Below, one piece after another: positions 52,196 through 60,025 of a stretch of DNA of 64,000 bases; within the stretch, counting starts at the first letter, position 1, and every line of letters begins with the position of its first letter. Under the pieces are notes generated by a model that was not told the DNA's origin, ran no database searches, and saw nothing but the letters and a program-made list of their open reading frames with translations. Origin of the DNA: Candidatus Ribeiella danica (lineage in GTDB: Bacteria > Chloroflexota > Chloroflexia > Chloroflexales > Roseiflexaceae); contig JADKFS010000018.1 of the NCBI GenBank assembly GCA_016717335.1, positions 303,189-367,188 on the forward strand. The letters are read 5' to 3'. A program made the translations under genes and the position numbers.

Positions 52196-53144
52196 CGTCG
52201 GCGTACCCCCAGCCGCCCAGCGTCTCGTAGGTCAGCCAGAGCACCACGCCGAGCCAGAGCAGCAGCAGCAGCAGCATCGTCGCCGCCTCGCCGAAGCGAA
52301 AGCGGTTGAACGCCTCCTCGTAGATCAGCAGCGGCATGAACAGCGTCGCGTAGTACGGGCCGCCGCCGGTCATCAGGTAGGCCGGCGTGAAGGTGTTCTG
52401 CGAGCTGAGCAGCAGGTCGCGCACCGCCAGCAGCAGCAGCCATGGCGCCAGCAGCGGCAGCGTGATCGAGCGGAACATCTGCCAGCGGCTGCCGCCGTCG
52501 ATCGCGGCGGCCTGGTACAGCTCCTCGGGAATATCGCGCAGCCCCGCCAGAAAGACGACGACGCCCTCGCCGATCTGGAACAGCGACATGATCACGATCG
52601 CGAGAAACGCCCAGGTCGGATCGGCCAGCCAGGCCGGCGTCGGCAGCCCGGCCGCGCCGATCGCGCGGTTGAGCGGCCCGTAGAGCGGGTTGAAGATCCA
52701 CAGCCAGATCAGCGCGTAGGCCACGTCGGGGATGATCGTCGGCAGGTAGACCGCGACGCGGTACAGGCCGACGCCGCGCCGGCGCTGGCTCAGCAGCAGC
52801 GCGATCGCCAGCGCGCCCAGCAGCCGCAGCGGCACCGCCAGCGCGACGAAGACGATCGAGTTGCGCGCGGCGATCCAGAACAGGCGGTCGTTGAAGACGT
52901 AGGCGATGTTCTGCATGCCGGCCCAGGCCGGCGGCGAGAGGCCGTCGTAGGCGATGAAGATCAGCAGGAACATGCCGGCCGCCGGCACGACCAGCAGCGC
53001 CAGCGCGCCCACGAGAAACGGCGCCAGCATGAGCCGCAGCTGGGCCTGGTAGCGCCATGGAGAGGAAGCCGGAAACCAGCGTCGCGCGGTGGTGGCGCGC
53101 TCTGCGGGGGGAGGGGGTGGTTCGACGAGCGGCTGACGCGCCAA
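52188..53144 (-). CDS. Carbohydrate ABC transporter permease, MalF type (second pair)
   Basis: 318 residues. Membrane helices begin at LRLMLAPFLVGALALLVVPAAGMF; LYRVAVYLPTIIPDVAYALIWLWIF and EAA loop IPEELYQAAAIDGGSRWQMFRSITLPLLAP are standard MalF features, as is TFTPAYLMTGGGPYYAT. The start is uncertain: TTG 53144 has GGTGGAG 7 nt upstream and is preferred; ATG 53180 lies within a TATGAT box and has no ribosome site. Here the permease is a normal separate protein, unlike the fused MalF at 31728-33974. Confidence 0.87.
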   Translation of the reverse strand: MARQPLVEPPPPPAERATTARRWFPASSPWRYQAQLRLMLAPFLVGALALLVVPAAGMFLLIFIAYDGLSPPAWAGMQNIAYVFNDRLFWIAARNSIVFVALAVPLRLLGALAIALLLSQRRRGVGLYRVAVYLPTIIPDVAYALIWLWIFNPLYGPLNRAIGAAGLPTPAWLADPTWAFLAIVIMSLFQIGEGVVVFLAGLRDIPEELYQAAAIDGGSRWQMFRSITLPLLAPWLLLLAVRDLLLSSQNTFTPAYLMTGGGPYYATLFMPLLIYEEAFNRFRFGEAATMLLLLLLWLGVVLWLTYETLGGWGYADDV

Positions 53145-53288
53145 AAGGTTGCTCCACCTGCAGGGGGCGCCGTGTATCATAGCGCCGAGGCGCGCCGGCA
53201 AGAACAGAGCGCCGATCGCTGGATGGCGCGTATTGTACCCGTAGCCGCCTGATAGGTCAACCGGATCGCCACGGGGGGGGGGGGCGCC

Positions 53289-56042
53289 CTACGGCAGCGT
53301 CAGCTTCCAGGCGCTGCGGCCGTGCGTCGCGGCGTAGAGCACGCGCGAGCCCGGCACGATCGTCAGGCCGGCGACCTCGACCTGCGGCATGCCGCTGCCC
53401 GCCGCCGTCCAGGTTGAGCTGCCATTGGCCAGCCGCAGCACGCCGAAGTCGGTCGCCGCGTACAGGTCGCCGGTCACGCTATCCTGCACGAGGTCGGTCG
53501 TGGGCAGGTCGCCCAGCGGGCCGGTGCCGCCGTCCAGGCTGGCCCAGGTCGCCGTGCCGGCGCTGGGGTCGTAGGTCACGCTGAAGACATGCCCGGGCTG
53601 GGCGGGGGTGGTGAAGTTGTAGCCCGAGTACGAGATCCAGGCGTGGTTCGGGTTGGCCGGGTCGACGAAGATGCTGCTGACGAAACGGCCGGGGTCGTTC
53701 GTCGCGAGCGAGTCGAGCCGGGTGAAGGTCACGCTGGCGGCCGGCGCGTCGGCGTTCTTCGAGATGAACACGCGGCCGGTCGCTGTCGCGGCCCACAGCG
53801 TGCCGGTGTCGGCCGGCGTGCGCTCGATCGCCGCCAGCACGTTGCCGGCGCGGTCGCTGCCGTAGCTGCCGCCCGTCAGGTCGGTGCTGCCGGCCGCGCC
53901 GATCCGGACGAAGTCGCCGCAGCTCGGGTCGGCGGCCGAGGTGCTGAACTCAGGGCAGTTGGCCTCGAGGTAGGCCTGGTCGCCGCCCCAGTCCTGGGTG
54001 CGCCAGACGCTCTGCGAGCCCTGGAAGATCGTCTTGGCGTTGGCGGGGTGCGGGTCGGAGATCACCGGCGGGTAGAAGGCCGCGCCCTCGGGGCTCGAGA
54101 CGATCGGGCCGGTCGCGATCACCCACTTGGTCGGGTCGCCGTTCTGGAAGTTGACGTCGGTGGCTTGGCCGGTGAAGGTGTTGAACGTCAGCGCGGGGTT
54201 GCCGGTGCTGAAGCCGGCCTGGCCGCCGTCGCCGTAGATCGTCTGGCTCCAGTTTTGCGACGAGCCGCTGTTCACCCAGGTGCCGTTGTCCTGCGTGCCG
54301 GCGATCAGGTTGCGGTAGTCGAGCGGGTCGGCCAGCACGCTCTGGAACTGCAGCGTCGAGAAGCCCTTGTTCAGGCTGATCAGCTTCTCGGGCACGCGCG
54401 AGAGCAGCTGCTTGCAGACGGCCAGCGACGTGGCGCCCAGGCCGCGCGTGTCGCACTGGGCCGAGACGTCGACCAGCTTGCCGTTCGAGCGCACCAGGCC
54501 GCCGTCGGTGCCCGAGAAGAACAGGTACGGGTTGCTCGGGCTCACCGCCAGCGCGTGGTGGTCGGGGTGCAGGTTGATCGAGCTGACGCCGTCGCCGTAC
54601 TCGACCGTCATGTCGGTGAACGTGGCGCCGGCGTCGGTCGACATCACCAGGCCGCGCCCGTTCGAGCGGCCGTAGATCTCGCCATACTGGTGCGATCCGC
54701 CCAGGTAGACGATGTCGGGCTTGCCGGCCGGTGTGACGACGTAGTTGTCGTACCAGCACTGGCCGGTGCAGTAGTTCAGGCTGCCAGGGCTGGTGATGTC
54801 GGCGAAGGTGGCCGCGCCGGAGGCGTCGTCGGTGCGGTACAGGCGCGCCGCGGGCGCGCCCGCGTTGCCGATGCCCACGTACATGCGGGTCTGCCCGCCG
54901 GGCAGCTTCGTCACGGCGAACTCGGCCCGGTCGGTATTTTGCGTGCCGTTGAGCGGCGTCTTGATCTGCGCCCAGGTGGCGCCGGCGTCGAGCGAGCGCC
55001 ACACGCCGACCTGGAAGGCCGCGGCGTAGACGATCGACGAGCTGCTCGGGTCGAGCTCGACGTGGTTGACGCCGCGGATGCTGCCGGCGCCATTCCAGAT
55101 AAAGCTGAACGACGCGCCGCCGTCGGTGCTCTTGTACAGGCCGAACGGCGCGGCGACCGGCGGGTTGCTGACAGCGCCGCCCGACACCGAGCTGATGCCG
55201 CGCACGCTGCGGACCGAGCCGACGTAGATCACGCCGGCGTTGCTCGGGTCGACCACGATCGAGCTGATCGCGCGCCCGTAGAATGCTGCCTGGCTGGCGG
55301 AGAGGAACGTCCAGCTGTCGCCGCCGTTGGTGCTCTTGTAGATGCCCACGCCCGCCTCGGAGTCGCCCGAAGCGTTCGGCTCGCCGGTGCCGGCGTACAG
55401 CGTGTTGTGCGCCGCGTCGTAGGTCAGCGTGCCGATCGCGTTGGTGCCGAATCCGCCCGAGATGAACTTCCAGCTCGGGCCGCTGCCCGAGAGCGCATTG
55501 TCGGTGCGCCACACGCCGCCGCCCGCTGCGGCCGCCCACACGCGGCAGTTGCTGGTCGTGCAGCTCGGCGCGATCGCCAGCGCGGTGATGCGCCCGGCCG
55601 TGATGTACTTCTGGTTGACGCCGCCGTAGAAGCTGAGCGCAGCCGGCACGGTGGCCGAGCTGGGGCCGTAGAGCGTCCACGCGCCTGGCGCGTTCTTGCC
55701 GGCCTTGCGGGAGTTGACGGACTTGAAGGCCGCCTGGGCGTTGAGCGTCGCCGAGAACGGAATCTCAGTCGCGGGGTAGGCGCGATTGAGATACTCCTCC
55801 TCCTCGGCGGTCTGCGCGCTGCGGTCGCCCTCGTTGCCGTTGCCGATCGTCGCCTTAAGGTTGGACTGCTCGCCCGCCTCCTCCTCTTCGCCGCCGAAGA
55901 TGGCATCCGGGTCGTGGCGGGTCTTATCGAAGTGGTAGCGCGCGTACTCTTCCCGCTGATGGTAGACAAAGACGCCGGCCGTGGCCGTGATCAGCAGCAG
56001 CGCCAGCACGCCAGAGAGGATAGCAGTTCTCCTGGTTTTCAA
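53289..56042 (-). CDS. Secreted BNR/sortilin-like beta-propeller protein (paralogue 1)
   Basis: 917 residues. N-terminal signal-anchor (RTAILSGVLALLLITATAGVFVY), then a long BNR/VPS10-type propeller region with recurrent phrases: ITALAIAPSC..VWAAAAGGGVWRTDNAL, LYAGTGEPNASGDSEAGVGIYKSTNGGDSW, GVWRSLDAGATW, GLVMSTDAGATF, ending VEVAGLTIVPGSRVLYAATHGRSAWKL. Such repeats occur in sialidases, GH74 xyloglucanases and sortilin-like binding proteins; no catalytic pair can be assigned. The start is TTG 56042, with AGGAGG 5-6 nt upstream. It is divergent from, and homologous to, the gene at 56779. Probably extracellular binding or glycan-related (inference). Confidence 0.82.
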   Translation of the reverse strand: MKTRRTAILSGVLALLLITATAGVFVYHQREEYARYHFDKTRHDPDAIFGGEEEEAGEQSNLKATIGNGNEGDRSAQTAEEEEYLNRAYPATEIPFSATLNAQAAFKSVNSRKAGKNAPGAWTLYGPSSATVPAALSFYGGVNQKYITAGRITALAIAPSCTTSNCRVWAAAAGGGVWRTDNALSGSGPSWKFISGGFGTNAIGTLTYDAAHNTLYAGTGEPNASGDSEAGVGIYKSTNGGDSWTFLSASQAAFYGRAISSIVVDPSNAGVIYVGSVRSVRGISSVSGGAVSNPPVAAPFGLYKSTDGGASFSFIWNGAGSIRGVNHVELDPSSSSIVYAAAFQVGVWRSLDAGATWAQIKTPLNGTQNTDRAEFAVTKLPGGQTRMYVGIGNAGAPAARLYRTDDASGAATFADITSPGSLNYCTGQCWYDNYVVTPAGKPDIVYLGGSHQYGEIYGRSNGRGLVMSTDAGATFTDMTVEYGDGVSSINLHPDHHALAVSPSNPYLFFSGTDGGLVRSNGKLVDVSAQCDTRGLGATSLAVCKQLLSRVPEKLISLNKGFSTLQFQSVLADPLDYRNLIAGTQDNGTWVNSGSSQNWSQTIYGDGGQAGFSTGNPALTFNTFTGQATDVNFQNGDPTKWVIATGPIVSSPEGAAFYPPVISDPHPANAKTIFQGSQSVWRTQDWGGDQAYLEANCPEFSTSAADPSCGDFVRIGAAGSTDLTGGSYGSDRAGNVLAAIERTPADTGTLWAATATGRVFISKNADAPAASVTFTRLDSLATNDPGRFVSSIFVDPANPNHAWISYSGYNFTTPAQPGHVFSVTYDPSAGTATWASLDGGTGPLGDLPTTDLVQDSVTGDLYAATDFGVLRLANGSSTWTAAGSGMPQVEVAGLTIVPGSRVLYAATHGRSAWKLTLP

Positions 56043-56456
56043 TCGGACCTCCTAATGTAAAGGCTGATAGAGCAGGTGGCCGGGCCGGCCAGCGCACCGT
56101 CGCGTCCGGAGCGGCCATGAGTCGAGCGCGTGGTCCTGTTCGGGCGGCGACGACCCCCTTGCGAGCAGAGCTGCGATGAGCACGAACATATGCGGCGAGT
56201 GCTGGCGGCACTCGAGAATCAGGCGCCTGCTATCGAGACGGCTGGTCGGGCGACCTGCCAACAGCACGGCCAGAGGAAAGGCCAGCAGCGGGGGTCGCCC
56301 GCCGCTGGTATCCTTCCCCGGGGCCGGCCGGTTGAGAGCCGGCCGGACCGGATGCTCGCAGCATAAGATGAAGCCTGGTAGTGTTTATAAAGAGCATCGA
56401 GCTGACGAAAAAATACATGTGGCGCGCGGCAGATCTGAAAGACGAACAAAAATCCA
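56043..56456. other. Intergenic region between divergent propeller genes
   Basis: No gene is seen. It contains GC palindromes (GCCGGCCGGTTGAGAGCCGGCCGG at about 56325-56350 forms CCGGC/GCCGG arms) and the AT-rich patch 56365-56420 expected to hold the minus-strand promoter, though I cannot name a convincing -35/-10 for it. Confidence 0.4.
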
Positions 56457-56485
56457 TTGATCTTGTAGCTTTAAGCTGGTATAGT
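56457..56485 (+). promoter_or_regulatory. Promoter of propeller gene 2
   Basis: TTGATC - 17 bp - TATAGT, about 295 bp upstream of the ATG at 56779, giving a leader of roughly 285 nt. Confidence 0.65.
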
Positions 56486-56551
56486 ATGGCTCATCATTCC
56501 CTCGCCTACCTATCATGCTCATTAGACAAGGTTTCGCTTGACGGCGATCCG

Positions 56552-56749
56552 CTTTACAGTTGGCGAGGCTTGGAGAGGCATCCGACCTCTCCAAACCTTC
56601 CAAGCGGGGGCGCGGAGGGCCGCTCCCACGCCCCACCCCGAACTGTAAGGCTCGCCAGAACCATGTCTTAGCGCCGATTCGAATGCCTCGGAGAGGATCG
56701 GGGATTTGGAGGGCGGCTGCGCCGGCCCCCAAGCCCTCTCCTCCTTTTT
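56552..56749 (+). promoter_or_regulatory. Highly structured leader ending in a terminator-like hairpin
   Basis: TTACAGTT (56554) pairs with AACTGTAA (56641), while adjacent GGCGAG (56562) pairs with CTCGCC (56651), a pseudoknot or switch order. Inside are TTGGAGAGG/CCTCTCCAA (56570-56594) and GGGGCG..CGCCCC (about 56606-56634). Then GGAGAGG (56690)/CCTCTCC (56735) encloses further stems and is followed by TCCTTTTT (to 56749). GGAGAGG and CCTCTCC each occur twice, so exchange of partners is possible. Confidence 0.55.
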
Positions 56750-56778
56750 GATAGGCTCGTATGTAAAGGAGATCAGGG

Positions 56779-59679
56779 ATGGCTCTACGCAAACGGCCAC
56801 GTACATTTCGAATCGTCTCCGGCGTGCTTGCCTTGCTGCTGCTCGCGGCGGGTGTCGGCGGAGTCGCGTGGCGGCTGCGCGAAGCGCGTGAGGGCCCCGA
56901 GGGCGAAAGCCTGACCGCGTTCGCGCGCGAGCACCGCTTCAGCCGCACGCTGCCGCTGGCGGTCATGCGCGAGAAGCTGGAGCGCGGCGGCGAAGCCTCT
57001 CGCGAGATCATCGCGGGGCCGGCGCAGGAAGACTACGCCAACCGCGCATTCCCGAATAGCTACATCGACTACGCGCAGGCGCGCGGCGCGCTCGCCGCCT
57101 ATCAGAGCGTCGACCGGCGCACGCTCCAGGCGGCCGCCAGCGCGACGCTCGACGCGCGCGACGCCCGCACACGCGGGGTCTCCTGGAAGGAGATCGGCCC
57201 GTTCACGCCGGTCGTGCCGGCCGAGGTGACCTACACCGGCCGCGCGACGACCGACTCGGGCCGCGTGACCGCGCTGGCGCTGGCGCCCGGCTGCGCCGAG
57301 CAGTCCTGCACCCTGCTGGTCGGCGCGGCCGGCGGCGGCGTGTGGCGCAGCGACAACGCGCTCGCCGCCAAGCCGGCCTGGCAGCCCAGCTCGACCGGCC
57401 TGGCCTCGAACGCGATCGGCTCGATCGAGTTCGACCCGACCGACGCGAGCGGCAAGACGATCTACCTCGGCACCGGCGAGCCGAACGGATCGAGCGACTC
57501 GGAGGCCGGCGTCGGCCTGTACAAGTCGACCGACGGCGGGAACAGCTGGGCGCTGGTGCCGAGCAGCGTGGCGGTCAGCAAGGATCGCTCGATCGCCTCG
57601 ATCGTGATCGATCCGGCCAACCCGAGCCACATCTACATCGGCACGGCTGTCGCGCGCCACGGCTCGTCGTCGGTGAACGGCGGGCGGTTCACGCCGCCGA
57701 ACGCGCCGCAGATCGGGGTGTACGAGTCGACCGACGGCGGCGCGAGCTTCACGCTCACGTTCAGCCAGGAGTCCGACGTCGTCGACCCGGGCAGCGCCAA
57801 CGGCAACGACTTCTTCCGCGGCGGCATCTCCAAGATCGCGCTCGACCCGGCCGACGCCAGCACGGTCTACGTGACCGTGTTCGACTACGGCATCTGGCGC
57901 CGCTCGCCGGCGCTGGACGGCGACGCCGCGTTCCACCAGGTGTTCGCCCCAATCGCGCCCAACGGGATTGGCGAGCGGGTCGAGATCGCGGTGACCAGCA
58001 AGGACTCGAAGACGCGCATCTACGCCGGGATCGGCTCGGATGAGGTGTTCGACGACTCGGAAAGGCTCGTCGCGGCCGCGACATTCTGGCGGATCGACGA
58101 CGCCGGCAAGCCCGCGGCCGACCTGCTGGCCTCGCAGGATGGGCCGGGCGGCTGGGAGAACCTGTCGAGCGCGGAGAGCGGCACGCCCGGCTACGGCTCG
58201 TTCGACTTCTGCGGCGGCCAGTGCTCCTACGACATGCCGGTCGCCTCGCCGCCCGGCCGGCCCGACGACGTGTGGATCGGCGGGCAGATGCAGTACGGCG
58301 AGATCTTCACCACGAACCCGCCATCCAACGGGCGCGCTGTGCAGCGCTCGACCAACGCCGGCGTCAGCTTCACCGACATGACCAACGACACGCAGTCGCC
58401 GCCGCTGGGCATGCACCCCGACCAGCACGCGATCGTGTTCGTCCCCGTCAACCCCGACATCGCGTTCGTCGGCTCAGATGGCGGAGTCGTGCGCACGAGC
58501 GGCACGTATGTCGACCGCTCGAGCGACTGCGACAGCCGCGGCCTCGCCGGCGCGGATCTGATCAACTGCAAGGGCTGGCTGGCGGCGATCCCCGAGCGCA
58601 TCTTCAGCCTGAACGACGGCCTGCGCACGCTCCAGTTCCAGAGCGTGTCGGTCAACCAGCGCAACGCCGGCGGCGACGTGATGGGCGGCACCCAGGATAA
58701 CGGTACCTGGGCCTACAGCGGCTCGCCGACCTGGTTCGAGTCGGTTGGCGGCGACGGCGGCCAGTCCGGCGTCGACATCGACCACCCCAACACGCGCATG
58801 CACACCTACTACGGCCCCTCGCCGGACGTCAACTTCCACGGCACCGACGTGAACAGCTGGCTCTGGACCGGCGACCCGCTATATCTCTCGGGCGAGGCGT
58901 CGTCGTTCTACGTGCCGCTGATCAACGACCCGAAGGTGGGCGACACCTGGTTCATCGGGCTCCAGCACGTGTGGCGAACGAAAGACAGCGGTGGCGACAA
59001 GGCGACCCTGGAGGCCCACTGCAACGAGCTCACCGGCGACTTCACGGTGATCTGCGGCGACTGGGAGCCGATCGGGCAGGACCTGAGCGGCGCCGACTTT
59101 GGGGCGGACAAGGGCGGCAGCGCCCCGGCGGGCAACTATATCGTCGCGAACGAGCGCGCGCGGGCCGATAAGGGCACGCTGTGGGCGGCCACGCGGCGCG
59201 GCCGGCTGTTTATCTCGAAGAACGCCGACGGCCCGACGGCGAGCGTGACCTTCACCCGGATCGACACAGCCGCGCAGCCGCAGCGATTCGTCAGCGGGAT
59301 CGTGGTGGATCGCGAGAACCCGAACCACGCCTGGGTCTCGTTCTCGGGCTACGACGCCTACACCCCGACCACGCCCGGGCACGTCTTCGAAGTGACCTAC
59401 AACCCCGCCAGCGGCACGGCCAGCTGGAAGAACCTGAGCTACGACCTGGGCGACCAGCCGATCACCGACGTCGCGCGCGACCACACCACCGGCGACCTGT
59501 ATGCCTCGGCCGACTTCGGGGTCCTGCGCCTGCCGGCCGGCGGAAGCAGCTGGAACACGGCGGCGCCGGGCCTGCCGCCGGTCGCCGTGTATGGGCTGAC
59601 GACCTCGCCGCAGTCGCGGGTGCTCTACGCCGCGACGCATGGCCGCGGCGCGTGGCGCCTCCGGCTGGCCGACATGTAA
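56779..59679 (+). CDS. Secreted BNR/sortilin-like beta-propeller protein (paralogue 2)
   Basis: 966 residues, same architecture as its divergent neighbour: signal-anchor (IVSGVLALLLLAAGVGGVAW), helical linker with AQEDYANRAFP (compare EEEYLNRAYP in paralogue 1), then propeller repeats (GRVTALALAPGC, LVGAAGGGVWRSDNAL, IYLGTGEPNGSSDSEAGVGLYK, GVYESTDGGASF, SVGGDGGQSGVDIDH) and the ending VYGLTTSPQSRVLYAATHGRGAWRL. Duplication within the locus is evident. ATG 56779 has AAAGGAG 8 nt upstream, directly after a structured leader. Catalytic or binding role not known. Confidence 0.82.
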   Translation: MALRKRPRTFRIVSGVLALLLLAAGVGGVAWRLREAREGPEGESLTAFAREHRFSRTLPLAVMREKLERGGEASREIIAGPAQEDYANRAFPNSYIDYAQARGALAAYQSVDRRTLQAAASATLDARDARTRGVSWKEIGPFTPVVPAEVTYTGRATTDSGRVTALALAPGCAEQSCTLLVGAAGGGVWRSDNALAAKPAWQPSSTGLASNAIGSIEFDPTDASGKTIYLGTGEPNGSSDSEAGVGLYKSTDGGNSWALVPSSVAVSKDRSIASIVIDPANPSHIYIGTAVARHGSSSVNGGRFTPPNAPQIGVYESTDGGASFTLTFSQESDVVDPGSANGNDFFRGGISKIALDPADASTVYVTVFDYGIWRRSPALDGDAAFHQVFAPIAPNGIGERVEIAVTSKDSKTRIYAGIGSDEVFDDSERLVAAATFWRIDDAGKPAADLLASQDGPGGWENLSSAESGTPGYGSFDFCGGQCSYDMPVASPPGRPDDVWIGGQMQYGEIFTTNPPSNGRAVQRSTNAGVSFTDMTNDTQSPPLGMHPDQHAIVFVPVNPDIAFVGSDGGVVRTSGTYVDRSSDCDSRGLAGADLINCKGWLAAIPERIFSLNDGLRTLQFQSVSVNQRNAGGDVMGGTQDNGTWAYSGSPTWFESVGGDGGQSGVDIDHPNTRMHTYYGPSPDVNFHGTDVNSWLWTGDPLYLSGEASSFYVPLINDPKVGDTWFIGLQHVWRTKDSGGDKATLEAHCNELTGDFTVICGDWEPIGQDLSGADFGADKGGSAPAGNYIVANERARADKGTLWAATRRGRLFISKNADGPTASVTFTRIDTAAQPQRFVSGIVVDRENPNHAWVSFSGYDAYTPTTPGHVFEVTYNPASGTASWKNLSYDLGDQPITDVARDHTTGDLYASADFGVLRLPAGGSSWNTAAPGLPPVAVYGLTTSPQSRVLYAATHGRGAWRLRLADM

Positions 59680-59700
59680 GGCCGAGCGCCTTTCCCAAAA

Positions 59701-59838
59701 AGCGCATTCGGATGCGCTCACGGCCCTTACCCCCAGCCCCCTCTCTCGTCGCCACGGGAGAGGGGGGCTTCTTTCGGGGCACGGGATTTCGACGCAGCCG
59801 AAACCCCGGCATCGGCCATTTTCACCCCTGCCGCTGCC
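59701..59838. terminator. Composite hairpin element 11 (degenerate core)
   Basis: First hairpin AGCGCAT-TCGG-ATGCGCT (59701-59718), 21 bp after the propeller stop. Then CCCCCTCTC../GGGAGAGGGGGG (59736-59767), a core (about 59774-59816) whose arms carry several mismatches, and GCTGCCC/GGGCAGC at about 59833-59847. Confidence 0.65.
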
Positions 59839-59917
59839 CGGGGCAGCTAACAATTTATTCATAAACCGTATTTTTACAGCCTCTGGCGGCTCATGAATAC
59901 ATAGCAGTTATCGTAGC

Positions 59918-59930
59918 AGAAGGAGGTGGC
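59918..59930 (+). promoter_or_regulatory. Start-less extended Shine-Dalgarno (AGAAGGAGGTGGC) in M6 leader 1
   Basis: AGAAGGAGGTGGC with no start codon in the next 15 bases. The true ribosome site GAAGGAGG precedes GTG 60026, about 95 nt downstream. The leader between shows no ORF. A weak TTTACA/TACATA pair (59874-59902) could place the transcript start just before it. Confidence 0.55.
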
Positions 59931-60025
59931 GCGCGCCTAGAACTCACTAGCCAGGCCGGCATGGGCCAAGATCGCGATTGCGATGCACATCGTTTGCGTA
60001 AGACATGCCTGAAGGAGGAACCAGA

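Noticed and set aside
56670..56690. tRNA-like T-loop (GATTCGAAT)
   Set aside because: Flanking bases do not pair as a T-stem and no acceptor or anticodon arms are present.
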